Of a DNA stretch of 64,000 nucleotides, positions 30,783 through 42,178 are shown one piece after another. How positions within the stretch are numbered: the first letter of the stretch is position 1; every line of letters begins with the position of its first letter. A program made the translations under genes and the position numbers. The notes below the pieces were generated by a model. The model saw only the letters and a program-made list of their open reading frames with translations, made no database searches and was not told the origin of the DNA. The stretch comes from Moniliella sp. 'wahieum' (Eukaryota; Basidiomycota; Moniliellomycetes; Moniliellales; Moniliellaceae): positions 496,001 through 560,000 of the forward strand of contig RSEE01000011.1 in NCBI GenBank assembly GCA_003971905.1, in the 5' to 3' direction.

Positions 30783-32081
30783 CTAGACCGATCTATTCGT
30801 ACACCACTTGTCCTTCGGCTGGCTCAGCGGCGGGGGAGGTGCGGCACTCCGCCCCTCCCATTGGTTCAACTGAGCAGAGAGGAGGTTTAGACGTTGATCC
30901 AGGCCGGCTAACTCATCCATCTTGCTCAACAAATCCGTTACCTCCTTGTTCACATCCGCAAGGGGACGAGCGGGTTGCCTGCTGCGCTTTGGCCAGTCGG
31001 TCCGCTTCAGACTTTACCCCGGCCAGGCGCGGGGCAAAGGTGGCTGCGGTCGTGAAGGGCAGCCAAGGCACGCATGCGTGTCAACAGCGGTGCTGCAATG
31101 GGCAGGATGGGCTCAAGGGCACTCTGAACACGCCAGAGGCGCGAAACCTGGGCGGCTGCCGTTGCCGCGTCTGGACCCTCGGCAAGAGGCTTAGCCGAAC
31201 CGTCGGTCGCCTGCACGCTGTGGGCCAGATTACCGCGTGGGACACCCGTGGCCATTGCGCTGCCTACAGGGGCGGGGCCGAGCGACCCGGCCAAAGGGGC
31301 AGTGCGACGGCTAGCCTCATGCACACGGTCCAATTCGGTGCTGAGAACTTTGATCCGGCGCACCACTGCATCGCTGTGCTTGGGCTGCGACAGGAGCGTG
31401 AGCCAGTGCTCAATTTTGTCGAGCGTGGGAGCTAGTCCTTCGCCCACGGACAGAGCCAGACCAAAGCCCTCGACTGATATGTTCCCGGGGGTGCTGCCCA
31501 CAGCGCGCTCGAGCTGAGTGAGTTGAGCCTCTATTTGACTTGCCTCCACCGTTTGGGCGGGTTGCACGGGCAGGTGGCTGGACAGCAGGAGCAGGCGCGG
31601 GGGCATGGGCGACCGAGTTGAGCAGCTGTTGGGTGCGCTGTTTCCAAAGTTGCTGCTTCCCAACAGGGAGTTCGGATGGCCGAGGCAACTGGTGCGAGGC
31701 AGATTTCCCTTCCGCTCGGGCAAGAGCCCGGTATAGCGCCTCGATCTCCTTTCGTCTTCGTCCCCATCGCCGTCGCGGGCGAGAGTGTCAATTTCAGCGC
31801 GTAAGCGGGCAATGCGACGTGACTTGCTGCCCGGGGTGGCACCGTGACAGCGGGCCGCACTCGGACCCGTTCTCGGGTCCGCAGCGTACCACTAAAGTCG
31901 CTTGGGCCCAGCGGGCTTGCCGGAAAGCAGATGCGGCCTGGGCGGGCGAAATATGGAGGACATTGATGTCAGCGGGCAGGGTGGGTTCGTGGAGAGGCGG
32001 CTCAGGGGCCGACGGCACATCCTCCGTCTCGTACACGTCAGGGGCAGTGTCGATGTCAGGGAGGTTGCTGAACTTGTTCAT
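30783..32081 (-). CDS. JNM1: Dynamitin (dynactin p50 subunit)
   Basis: Dynactin shoulder subunit for dynein-driven nuclear migration. The N-terminus MNKFSNLPDIDTAPDVYETE is the diagnostic dynamitin start. Further on: RRIARLRAEIDTLARD; QIEAQLTQLERAVGSTPGN; PTLDKIEHWLTLL; VVRRIKVLSTELDRVHEASR; VSRLWRVQSALEPILPIAAP; then GVKSEADRLAKAQQATR, DVNKEVTDLLSKMDELAGLD and a short tail DKWCTNRSV. Coiled-coil character is clear in the C-terminal half. About 430 codons, close to the family's 400. The frame changes near 31850, 31720 and 31005. Convergent with the DDB1-like gene and downstream of SQT1 on the same strand. Confidence 0.88.
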
Positions 32082-32331
32082 CCTGCTCCTGCGGGCGAGG
32101 CGGCGGCCGAGGCAGATGAGCGGGAAAGGAGAGGCTGGAGGCGGAGCTGCCCGTCTCCCTCCGACCGCCTCCGCGCCCCCATCTGCGACGTCAGCTTTAA
32201 CATTGCAGCAATCAGGGGCAGCGGTAGGGTTGTGTGGCGCGCCTGCTGCTTCCAAGGCTATTATTACTCGCGACCAACCGATTACGAGCCACACTACGCT
32301 TCTATCCTCCCCTTGCTTTGGTGCGAGCATG

Positions 32332-33738
32332 TCATTTCCCGCGTTTTAGAAGCGGAACACCACCCACCCCCTCGTCGCCACCGGCGATGACCTTCCATCC
32401 ATGGCCAGGAGTCGCATACGCACCCACACCCCCTGTGTCGGCGCCCTGGGTCAAGCCATCGTCCCGCCCCACCGCCACGGCCAGCACACCTGCTGTAAAG
32501 CCCAGGTGTGCCGCCAGCTGCTCGCCTGACCGCGCATCCCACGTCTTGACCTGGCCGTCCATGCTGTTGTCGTAAAGGATGGCGTCGCCCCATGCACCGC
32601 AATGGAGGTGATCGAGTCCTCATGAGATACAGTGGTTCGCACCTTGCCCGTAGTCAAATCCCAAATGTGCACTTGGCCATCCGACGCTCCCGTCACCAGC
32701 CCCGAGGGAGGTGTTTGCACCCCTTCTGGCACAAGGCCGAGGTGAATGAATTGGATGGCCTCCACACTCTCTCCGGATGTGGCCTTCGAGCGAGGCAACG
32801 ACCGACACAAAACACCTTCCACATCCGCTCGGGCAAGGCTCACCACCCTCACTTCCCCGGTGGCCGAACCCACCACTACCGTCCCACTGTCGGCGGCGGC
32901 CCGGAGGGAGGTGATACCGCCGGGAAGCTTGAACCGTGGGTCCGTGTCCTGAAGCTTGGCGAGCGCAGATTGCACCTGCGGGTTCCATACAATCAACGAT
33001 CCATCCTCGGATGCGGTCACCAACCGACGACCTAATAGTAAATTATTAGCTTCTTCTCATTATCGCACGAAAGAGAAGGACGTACCATCGGGCAACCAAC
33101 AGCCGCAAGTGACAGCTGCTGTGTGGCCAATAAACGTGCCCATGTGGCCACCGCGCGGGACGTTCCACATCCATACTGTCGAATCGGTCGCGCCCGCGGC
33201 AAGAATTGGGGCAGTGGGATGCCAGGCGATCCAAACCACCTCATCGGGCCCCGTAAAGGAATGAGCAAACGTCCAACGCTCCACCGAGTCGCCTACCTGC
33301 GACCACACTCGCACCTGACCATCCATCCCACCCGTTGCAGCAAATTTTCCATCGGAAGAGAATGCAGCAGCCACCACCGAGTCGGTGTGTCCACTGAGCC
33401 GCACCAGTGGCGTCCCATCAAACGTCGACCAAATCCAGCCCGCATCGTCCTCGCCACCAGAAATGGCAAGAGGAGGCGAGGGGAAGCGAGGGTGAAGCGA
33501 GAGAGTGAACATGGACTTGTCACCATGGCCATGGGCAGCAATGGACGTGTCGGGGAATTCGATTTGCTCCCCGGCCCAGGCGGAGGGCAGCATCGTCATC
33601 GTCGGACATGGGCTCGGCGTCGTCTAGCTCCACCACCTCCTCAACATCCTCTGGCCGGAAAGGAGCAGCATCGTCCACCTCCTCCTGCTCGGAGTGATCC
33701 TGAGCCGCGTTGCCGTGGTTCTCGTACTCTGGCTCCAT
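32332..33738 (-). CDS. SQT1: SQT1/AAMP-type WD40 protein
   Basis: In yeast Sqt1 is the dedicated chaperone of ribosomal protein uL16; the human relative is AAMP. The acidic N-terminus (MEPEYENHGNAAQDHSEQEE, VVELDDAEPMSDDDDAA) precedes WD repeats: GGEDDAGWIWSTFDG; LSGHTDSVVAAAFSSDGKFA; GGMDGQVRVWS; AAGATDSTVWMWNVPRGG; GHTAAVTCGCWLPDG; TASEDGSLIVWNPQV; VTGASDGQVHIWDLTTGKV; SMDGQVKTWDARSGEQLAAH. One intron at 33032-33085 (54 nt) splits LPDG/RRLVTA. Frame changes lie near 33580 and 32560. The start at 33738 gives the typical acidic leader. Confidence 0.88.
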
Positions 33739-34107
33739 CGCAAGCGTTGGCGTACGTGCCGTTCGTTCGTGGTCGAGAGCCAGACAAGAGACCAGTACGA
33801 TTTTTTTTTCGTCTAAAAGCCAGTTGGATGGATAGCGGCGATCGATGATCACCGAACAAATCTAACGATGGCGTCAAAGTTTCATTTCGTCATCAACATC
33901 TGGCCGCGCAACGGAGGTAAACGGACATAGAGGGGTTTGAATTTCTTTTTCCATTTTGATTTCTCGGGGGGTTCCTGCCCTCGCAGAAGATGGACGTACG
34001 ACCGCTCAAAAAATACATTGCGTAGAAGTGCAAGTGACGGACTTAATCAAGCTGTTGGCGACAATCAACCTGTTCCCTCCCCACCATTTCTCCGCGCCGT
34101 TTCCGCG
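33739..34107. other. Divergent promoter SQT1/HIS6
   Basis: 369 bases between two divergent starts; relatively AT-rich with a TTTTTTTT run near 33805. No heptamer array or CACGTG seen. Confidence 0.5.
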
Positions 34108-34945
34108 ATGGCTGCCCCACCCGCCGCAGCTTGTTCCGCCCTTGCATCGATCTTCATGACGGGGTGGTCAAGCAGATTGTAGGCGGCACCCTGCGCGACG
34201 ACACGGCCTCCAAATCCCTGCAGACCAACCATACATCCACCTTACCGCCAGCCCACTTTGCGCGACTCTATGCCCAGCATGGGCTTGAAGGTGGCCACGT
34301 CATCAAGCTCGGACCCCGCAATGATGCAGCAGCCCAGGAGGCGCTCGCTGCATGGCCTGATCATCTCCAAGTTGGGGGTGGAATCACACTCGAAAACGCA
34401 GCTGGGTGGATAGCCACAAGGACGCGCGCGCCGGTAAGGTCATTGTCACTTCGTACCTCTTCCCCGGCGCAGTGTTTTCCATGGATCGTCTACTGGCACT
34501 GGAACAGGCTGTGGGGCGGGACAAGCTGGTGGTCGACCTGAGCTGCCGTCGTGTGCCAGGCAAAGGGGCAGAGTGGTGCGTGGCGATGAACCGGTGGCAA
34601 GACCTTACCGATCTAGCGATCGAAGGAGAAAGCCTCTCGCGCCTTGCTGAGCACTGCAGCGAGTTCCTTATTCACGCTGCGGATGTTGAAGGGTTGCGTG
34701 GGGGATTGATGAGCAGCTGGTCTCGACTTTGGCGTATGGCTTGTCGAGTACCACCAGAGGCGCCCCGATTTGGCGTGACCTATGCAGGGGGTGCGCGGCA
34801 CGTGGGTGACATGGAGCTCGTTGACCGCCTGTCCAACGGAACAGTCGACTTGACATTTGGTTCTGCGCTCGACATCTTTGGTGGATCCGGGGTGACGTTG
34901 ACCGAGCTGGTTGAATGGAATAGGCAAGCGGGACAAAGGATCTGA
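34108..34945 (+). CDS. HIS6: Phosphoribosylformimino-AICAR ribotide isomerase
   Basis: Histidine biosynthesis TIM-barrel isomerase (HisA type, fungal His6). FRPCIDLHDGVVKQIVGGTL holds the catalytic Asp of the first strand. Then HFARLYAQHGLEGGHVIKLG, LQVGGGITLENA, TSYLFPGAVFSMDRLLAL, DKLVVDLSCRR, FLIHAADVEGLRGG, VTYAGGARHVGDMELV, VDLTFGSALDIFGGSGV. The length of about 279 codons fits the family. The ATG at 34108 (MAAPPAA) is one frame away from FRPCIDLHDG, and the frame changes again near 34405 and 34700. Confidence 0.92.
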
Positions 34946-35349
34946 AAGGGCCCGAGCAATTATCCCAAAAACTCTTATGGTGGGCAGATACCGGGACCAT
35001 GCCACATTGGTCAGGCTCGCTCAGCCATGGTGACGATGAAGTATGAGACCCCAGCCTAGTATGATGTTCGTCTCGCCAGTAGATTGATGGAGTCGAGCCT
35101 CCAGGGCTTGATGGTCAGTGGACTTGGAAGAATGCCGTTCGCGATATCCCAAAGGAGGAGAGAGGAGCAACTCCAAATATTGAAAGTTGCAACCCTCTCC
35201 TGCTGACCTCAGCGTCAAGCGACCCAGCGTCGGCGTCGTGGAGTTTATCAGGTGGGTACTTCGCCTCGTCGGCCACACCACGCAACAATCGCGCCGCAAA
35301 TCCGGCCAACAACCGCCACCAGCACTTCCACCAACAACTCTTGACTGCC
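34946..35349. other. HIS6-VPS26 spacer
   Basis: 404 bases between tandem genes; no gene or repeat recognised. Confidence 0.5.
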
Positions 35350-36298
35350 ATGGCGTCCTTTTTTGGTTTTGGAGCGCCTTTGGACATCGAGGTCCGGCTT
35401 GATGGCGAGGAGGAGCGTCCCGGTGTCGAGGTCAAGGTCGCACGGGACCGGCGGGAGCGGTGTCCCGTCTATGTGGGGGAGAGTGTCAAGGGCGTCGTCA
35501 TCCTCCGTGCCAAGGACGGCAAGAAGCTTGTCCATGAAGGGGTGAAGATTGAATTCATTGGATCTCTCGAGCTCTTCTACGACCGAGGGAATCACTACGA
35601 GTTCATCTCCCTCGTTCAGCAACTTTCCGGCGCCGGCGAGGTCAAGCCCGCGTCACCACTAACCCTGCCATTTGAGTTCAAGCAAGTGGAAAAGCAATTT
35701 GAGAGCTACAACGGTATCAATGTAAGCTCCGCTACTTTCTGCGAGCCACTGTCTCGCGCAGGATGGCCGACGTGGTACAAGAGAAGGAGTTGTGGGTCCA
35801 TCAATTCCTCGTCCCTCCTGAGTCCAATGCACCCATCAAGATGGAGGTGGGCATAGAGGACTGTCTCCACATTGAATTTGAATACAACAAGTCGAAGTAC
35901 CACCTCAAAGACGTCATTGTCGGCAAGATCTACTTCCTGCTTGTTCGCATCAAGATCAAGAACATGGAATCTCCATCCGCCGCGAGACAACAGGGACGGG
36001 TACGTGATGTGCTTTCGTTGCTTTCTTCCTTGTATTAACCCCCTTGACAGCCCCCAACCAGTACAATGAGAGCGAGACGATCACCAAGTTTGAGAGATGG
36101 ATGGGGCACCAGTTCGGGGAGACAATTCCATCCGCTGTTCTTGGGGGCTTGAGTTGACGCGATCGTTTCGCGATGTGAACAAAAAGTTCTCGACGCGGGT
36201 ACTATCTCAACCTGGTGCTGATTGATGAGGAGAACAGAAGGTACTTTAAGCAGCAGGAGATCACGCTCTTCTCGCCTTCCCAGACGAATAACCTTTAG
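35350..36298 (+). CDS. VPS26: Retromer subunit Vps26
   Basis: Arrestin-fold subunit of retromer, endosome-to-Golgi sorting. ATG 35350 gives [20 protein letters not shown]. Blocks follow in order: [134 protein letters not shown], then [15 protein letters not shown] and [16 protein letters not shown]. One intron at 36000-36050 (51 nt) joins RETTGT/APNQYN. One base appears missing after GIN (near 35720); other frame changes lie at 35965 and 36100-36200. The end at TAG 36298 is inferred from the QQEI block. Confidence 0.93.
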
Positions 36299-36714
36299 CG
36301 CCTTTCTCTCATGCTCCAAAGCTCCCTGCTGCCATCCCTTGTTGTTCGCTCCTGCTGCTACGCCAGTCGTTCGATCGAATCTGACTGGGACTTTGGCCAC
36401 TCCGGACGAGAGGCATACCCTTCCTTCCCCTTGGGCCTGAAGGAGGCTTGGTGTTCAAAAGCGGTTTTATGTATATGCCCCCATCATAATGCATGCGCGG
36501 CCAGGGAAGAGGAACGGGGATGGTCAACGATCGCCAATGGGCAAGAGGTAGGCTTACAGGGGAAGCATTAAGAGAAAGGAAAAGGCGAAGTAGGGGGGGG
36601 CATAAAGAAATTGAACATTTATTGGATTCCAAATGCGCGCGTGCCATGCTACGCGAATATCGTCGGGACTGCATTTGGTTCGGCGCTGTCATCGACGACA
36701 CCCTTTTTGGCGCC
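36299..36714. other. VPS26-EBP spacer
   Basis: 416 bases with no recognised gene. A G-run (36594-36600) and an AT-richer stretch precede the EBP-like start. Confidence 0.5.
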
Positions 36715-37460
36715 ATGGCCGACACGCCCCTCATCTCGGCCCTCTCGCTGGGTAGCCTGGCATTTGTGGCGCCCTCGTGATCGGGGGTTGGGTGTTGAAC
36801 TTGTTCTTGACCGGATCGCTGCGCAAAGTGGAACGAAACGGACACGCTGGGCCTACTACGATGGGCTGTGGTACAGCTTTGATGCGGACCCACCTTGTTC
36901 TCGAGGCGAGCTTTGTCTATTGGAGCCTGGATGGGCGGACGGTTGCCACTTCCTTGAACCATGAGGCCCCCTTGGGTTCACCGCACACATGTGGTCCGAC
37001 TATGCTCGGGCGGACAGCCGATGGGCACATGCCGATCCCTGTGTGGTATCGATTGAGCTCATCACTGTCCTGGGCGCCGGACCCTTGGCGTTACTCACCG
37101 CCTACCTCTTTGCGCGGGGCAAGACGGGCCAGGCACACTTTTGTAACTTGGTCTTGGGCACTGGGGAGATTTATGGATGCTGGGTACGTACGCCTCGGTC
37201 GCCTGGATGTCTGCCCATCAGAACGGGCTCCTGATCTGCCTCTTCTTGTCCAGATGACGTTCGCGCCCGAGTGGTTGATTGGCAGTCCCAGCTTGCCTCC
37301 CGCAACAGACGTTCTGCTTTTCTGGATCTACCTCGTCGTGATGAACACTGTGTGGGTTGTGGTCCCAGCTGGGCTCATGTACGATTCCTGGCGCGTGCTG
37401 TCGTCGGCCTTGCCGGGTCCCGCCTCTGTTGCGCGCGCGGCACCACGCAAGAATGACTAA
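36715..37460 (+). CDS. EBP: EBP-type sterol delta8-delta7 isomerase (EXPERA domain)
   Basis: ER membrane isomerase of sterol biosynthesis of the emopamil-binding-protein type. Starts MADTPLISALSLGSLAF. Aligned with human EBP: THLVLEASFVYWS matches the IHLVIEGWFVLYY block with its essential His and Glu; HMWSDYARADSRW matches LWKEYAKGDSRY; VVSIELITVLGAGPLALL matches METITACLWGPL with Glu and Thr kept; LVLGTGEIYG matches VSVGQIYG; DVLLFWIYLVVMNTVWVVVP matches YFWFYFVFMNALWLVLP. An intron at 37184-37253 (70 nt) joins CW/MTFAPEWL. Frame changes lie near 36778, 36900 and 36960. Four membrane helices expected. The C-terminal ARAAPRKND has a lysine-poor tail. Confidence 0.85.
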
Positions 37461-37693
37461 TTCAATGCACGACAGATGCTACCCATCAGCCAGGTTCTCA
37501 TCATCGTCATTCAAAATCAACCATTGGAGTCAGGTGCACCAGGTGGTACTTATACCTCCTCCAGGCCAAGTAAGTCTCAGAAGGCCATTCGAGGCGTAGA
37601 GGGCAATGGAGAGGGGGCATCAACTCTCAAGTATCCGCGCAAAAGTGATGGCCTATCAATGAGCAGTGGTTGCTGTTGTGTTCGCGCTCATAA

Positions 37694-38464
37694 CTATCCG
37701 GCATTCTGGATAGGAACAGCCCATGAATCATAGCCATTGCAAGTGTCTAGTCCCTCGACCCTCAACGGCCAAGCCTGAGCCCGCTTGCCCATTTCCTCAA
37801 ACACAGACACGAATGTTGCACATCTTGTGCGCCCTGGATCCGCCTTGAGCGGTTGGGCATCCCGATTGACGGGCTGCGCGACGATTTCAAAGTTGGGCAC
37901 GCCACGAATGCCAGCCTTGCGAGCACGAGCAAACCCTTTCTCCACCTCGGCGAGGAGCTGGTCCGATTTCACAAAGGCCGTGGCCTCGCTTGAAGAGGGG
38001 AATACACCCGCCTCGACCGCGAGCTGGGCAAGCGCCACGGGGTCGCCCGGGTCGCCCTCCTGCTCAAATAAAACGGCATAACCTTGTTCAGGAACGCATG
38101 TTGCACTGGCCACCCCCCTGTCTTGTAAGCCTGGAGCAAAGGCGATGGGAGAGCACGTGCTACGCAGCACGCGCCATAGGAAAAGTGGATGCCCACCTCC
38201 CCCACGGGCTTTCATCGACGCTTCCATGGGCCACGCGGTCCGCACCAAGACAGAGGCGTAGTGCTCGCGCTTGTTGATGGGCGCGTCCGGTAATGTAGGG
38301 TCCAGTTGGTACGGCAGGTACCTACGCCGGCTCAAAGATCCGCGAGGACGAGTGGAGCGCGGTAAAGGGCGACAGACGCAGGGCCTGTTCAGTTTGCGCA
38401 GGCCGATGAAGCAAAAGGGGCAGATGGTGTCGGACGTGACCTGGACGCTGAGCGTGTGCAGCAT
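37694..38464 (-). CDS. DsbA-family oxidoreductase (FrnE/HCCA isomerase-like)
   Basis: Thioredoxin-fold protein with an inserted helical domain, probably a cytosolic disulfide or glutathione-linked oxidoreductase. MLHTLSVQVTSDTICPFCFIG carries the CPFC active site. Then PYQLDPTLPDAPINKREHYA, LFEQEGDPGDPVALAQLAVE, GVFPSSSEATAFVKS, FARARKAGIRGVPNFEI with the cis-Pro loop. The ATG at 38464 is preferred over an in-frame ATG six codons upstream. The region 38150-38250 is frame-disrupted in the helical insert. Convergent with the EBP-like gene. Exact substrate unknown. Confidence 0.82.
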   Translation of the reverse strand: MLHTLSVQVTSDTICPFCFIGLRKLNRPCVCRPLPRSTRPRGSLSRRRYLPYQLDPTLPDAPINKREHYASVLVRTAWPMEASMKARGGGGHPLFLWRVLRSTCSPIAFAPGLQDRGVASATCVPEQGYAVLFEQEGDPGDPVALAQLAVEAGVFPSSSEATAFVKSDQLLAEVEKGFARARKAGIRGVPNFEIVAQPVNRDAQPLKADPGRTRCATFVSVFEEMGKRAQAWPLRVEGLDTCNGYDSWAVPIQNAG

Positions 38465-38482
38465 CGGACGCGTGGCGGGCAT

Positions 38483-39009
38483 GGCTGGTGGTGGCGGTGA
38501 GAAGAGAAGGCAAAAACGCTGGGCGGACGGATCATAAGGCTAAATAAACAGCTTGCCCCCGCACGCAAGACAGAAGAGGGATCGATTGCCTGCCCCAATG
38601 TCCCGTTGCTGACAGCCACAGCATTGGGATAAGCCCAAAGCACCGCGGTCTTAGTCCTCGGGATACAGACCCCGTGCTACGCCCGCCTTAACCCCGGGGA
38701 TCATCGATCCATAGCCGTCTTTATTTAACTGCCTCACCGGCCGTTACCAGGGATCTGCAATCTGCAATGTTCGAGGCACGGCAACTGTGTGACGCGGCTT
38801 CTCTGTATGGTCGGCAGCCCTGTTTGGCGCTGGATATACCCGGCCAATACACAACATGCAGTACCTTCCAACACCACTTGGTACAAACGTGGTCCTCCTT
38901 GCGTGGACATGGGGATGGTATCAACACGGGGATGGTATAGTACTGGGTGCACTACCACTTGGTCCTGGTTCGGGAAGCTTCGCCAATGCCAGGTTTTGCA
39001 GCCGACAGC
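38483..39009. other. DsbA-MLH3 spacer
   Basis: 527 bases between tandem minus-strand genes; contains the promoter of the DsbA-like gene. No repeat or ORF of note. Confidence 0.5.
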
Positions 39010-41661
39010 TCAATCCATGCCCTCCCTTGCAAACGCCTCCCAGTCCACCTCCGCCTCCGTCGGCGGCTGGTCCGTGGGTTTGTCCACGGACCCTGTGAGC
39101 TGGAGGAGCGGAACGAGAGAAGGCCGTCCATGGGCACACTGGAAAGGGAACTGAGTCTGGGCCAAGCGGGCGAGAAGAGCCGTGGCCTCGACCTCGTCCA
39201 GCCGATCGTTAAACATGATCGCACCGCGACACGCTTTGCTCTCCAGCATGTGGCGCAGCGGTGGCGGCAGGAACCGAAGAAACGTAGCTAACTCTTCCTC
39301 CATCTCTTGTCCCCCCCCTCGTGTTCTTCATCGAAACGTGGCGGGGTAGATAGCACACGAACCATCCACCCCCATCCGCCTTGCACGCCTTCCCGCCTGT
39401 GCCTACGCTGCCCTCGGCGAGAGAGAGGATGGAGAGCACAATATTGCTTGCGAGGCGGTGGGACCAGCGAGCGAAAGCGTCGCGCTCCAGCCGTTCTGCC
39501 ACCAAGGCCGGGGCCAAGCTCAGTCCTATGCCGCCTTCGTGCAACTGGAGCTGGAACCCATAAAAAGGCAAGCATACTCCGAAACACAGCCGCCAAGCCC
39601 GGGTCCTCCTTTCCTTCGCACAACGCGCAAACCGAGTTAAGGCCGAAGGCGTCAGTTGGGCTTCCAGTGGGAGCGGGGGGCAGAGGGGGGCATGTCCCCC
39701 CGCCCGCGTCCAGGGAGAGGTTCGACTTCGGATGGGCTCGTCACCCCTCCACCCACACAATTCGATCCGACCCGCCTCCCACTTGGCTCCTAACCGACAA
39801 TCATGCAGGTACGAACGAAAAAACGTTTCCACCCTCACCCGTTCGTCCGCGGCGTGCTGGTCTACCGCCACGAGGATGTTTCCCCCCTTGGCCGGCAACA
39901 CGGCCAACAGACATTTCCGTTCAAATTGGCCCACCAGCCGTGCCGAGGCAAGAGCGGCACGTGTGATGGCCAAGTCGGCGAGTTCAGTAGCGTCGGCGGC
40001 AGATGGACCAGGGGTGTACATCTGTATTGGCGCAGGGAAGTTCCAGGGCTGCATCGGCCACCACTCGTTCTAGCTCTAGTTCAAGCTCCGGATCGTCCTG
40101 CCCTTCCGGTCGCTCTGCCGTCGTTCGGGGCCGAAGTGCCGAGCCAGGACGACGAACCGAGGCAAGGGTGTCGTCCAACCAACGCGCCGGGAAGATGGGT
40201 GAGGAGTACTTGAAATGGATCCTTCCCGCAGACGTTTACGAAGCGTCTGACGTGTGAGGAGGGGGGTTCGAGCTCCACTCGATTACCGGTCCGTGCATCG
40301 ACCAGGTGCACTTGATGAGTACTTGGGTCCCTCCACGCCAGTGCACCGGGGGCACAGGAGGCAAGGGGGCACGAAGACATTGCAGGCGCGCAGAGCGTCT
40401 CGGCGCAGCAGGAGAGGACGGATGAACAGGGTGGGTGGAGGTAGTAGGATGGGCAGTGTGATTAGTGTGGGCCTTGGGGATCGCGTCGGCGCTTGAGTGG
40501 GGCGCGATGGCGTAAGAGGGAATACCATTCGGCCCAATAGCCTTTTGGAGAAATTGGGCTTGACCCGGTCCTTGAGGGATCGATGCCAAGTCAAGCGTAA
40601 TACTGAGCACGACCACAGGAGCTGTCCTAGTCAGCACGGAGGCTGCGAGGGAGGTGAGGAAGGCAGTGAGAGGTTGGGTGACCATCCCTGCGTCAGGTGA
40701 GGGGGGATGGATTTGGGTTTCAAGGCAACGGGAGCTTGTGGCTTTAGGTGGAGTTCTCGTTCGGCAAGCCACTGAGACAGAAGCGCATCAGGTTGGATCA
40801 GTTCCCCATTGAGGTACACGAGGCTAGGCGCTTTCACCGACGGCCACGCCACCAATCCTTCCATCTGAAGGGAAGAGGGGGCAGAACGGAGTGGACCGCC
40901 GTCTCAAGCCAAGTGAGTTCGATCCCGGGCGAAGAAAGCTGAAGCAGGGCGCGGTAACGCCCAGGCAGACCCGCACTCGCAGGGGAACGGAAGAGGACCC
41001 TTCCTTGGGATGAGGACAACGCCTGGACAAGTTCTACCTTGATTGGTGCTGAGGCAAGTGGGACGCAGACCAACGCGATGCAGTTTTGATCTGTTCCCAC
41101 TGGGCACGCAGTGCAGCCTGTCCTCAGGGCGTGGAAATGCCTTGCGGCGGATGGGAAGCGAGTGGAACAAGTCGCACCACCACCTTGGTCCGCACATGAG
41201 GATCGACGCTAGCGGAGCGAATGAATGAAAGTGGTTCTTTCCCGAACGAAGAGTAAGGAGGCGTGCACCGTGTTGTCCAGGCGGGGGGTCAGATGTCCAG
41301 CTTGGCTAGAACAGCCGCGGCGAGCAAAGGTGGTTGGGCGCTGCGTTCGCCTCCACTTCCTCCCGCAGCTGGGCGAGGGTATCCAGGGACATGCCGCGGC
41401 CATTGTCGGTGCACTCGACGCGCCAGTCGTGCAGGTGGACCGTGATACATACACGGGTTGCGTGGGCGGCCAGGGCGTTGTGGAGGAGGGCCTGGGCAAC
41501 GTCGGCGAGGTGGGTGAGGCGGGTGCTGGCTGCGACAAGGGCCGCAGTGGGGCGGGCAGGGGCGCAATCGCAGGCTTGGTGCTGGGCCGATGGGGCTGGG
41601 CGCGGGCATGGGCGCGTGCGCGGTGGGGCGCAACAGACGAGGGAGAGACGAAGCGCTCCAT
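39010..41661 (-). CDS. MLH3: MutL homologue MLH3
   Basis: Mismatch-repair and meiotic crossover endonuclease subunit, partner of MLH1. N-terminal GHKL blocks: ADVAQALLHNALAAHATRV, then TDNGRGMSLDTLAQL; VWCDLFHSLPIRRKAFPRPE; SLVYLNGELIQPDALLSQW; a linker with GALAWRDPSTHQVHLVDART, a WxxP...TG block seen in fungal Mlh3. The C-terminal domain has LVGQFERKCLLAVLP, then VAVDQHAADERVRVE, fitting the endonuclease motif DQHA(X)2E(X)4E; FLPPPLRHMLESKACRGAIM, FNDRLDEVEATAL and QFPFQCAHGRPSLVPL, ending EAFAREGMD. The frame changes at least eight times, so the start (41661) is approximate. Motif I has lost its Glu. Confidence 0.85.
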
Positions 41662-41998
41662 GGGACAAGAAGAGGCGCGTCATCCCCTCTCCATCGCTCG
41701 CGGGCAGTGGACGGGGGAGGGACTGCCAGCGACCAGAGGCTGTGGCACACAAGCGAAGGCGACTCGGCAATCGCTTAAATGAGGGTATCCCATTCCGCAC
41801 TCGTGCATTCGCTCACATTCCGCTCCAAGCGACGAAGCCTGGCAATCGGCACCGGGTGACCGGTGAGCTCTGATCGAGGATAAGTGATTACTGCCTCGCC
41901 TGTGCCATGTGCTCCACGTAAGTCCGCGCACCAGAGCCCGTGGATATGGATTAGCGATCATCGATCGATTGATCACGAATCATTGATTACTTCGATTC

Positions 41999-42026
41999 CT
42001 AGTTACTAGTTACTAGTCACTAGTCA
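41999..42026. promoter_or_regulatory. CTAGTTA/CTAGTCA heptamer array, four units
   Basis: Two CTAGTTA then two CTAGTCA, back to back. CTAGTCA is the reverse complement of TGACTAG found at 7882 and 16710. About 340 bases upstream of the MLH3 start. Confidence 0.5.
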
Positions 42027-42164
42027 AGCGGGCACTGCGATGCACTGCGTAGCACAGCAGAGCACGGCAGGACAGGAAAGGCGGTGCGGACACTCCCCCT
42101 ACGCCGGGTGATTCCCCGCGGGCACGGCGAGCGGATGCGGAGTGTCGCACTCGGGGGCTATTGG

Positions 42165-42178
42165 TGCATCATGCATCA
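42165..42178. promoter_or_regulatory. TGATGCA heptamer pair, inverted
   Basis: TGCATCATGCATCA, reverse complement TGATGCATGATGCA: two exact units. Confidence 0.45.

Noticed and set aside
35718-35760. Intron in VPS26 after GIN (GTAAGCTCC)
   Set aside because: The following bases read [10 protein letters not shown], a conserved Vps26 block, one base out of frame, so an indel explains it better than an intron.
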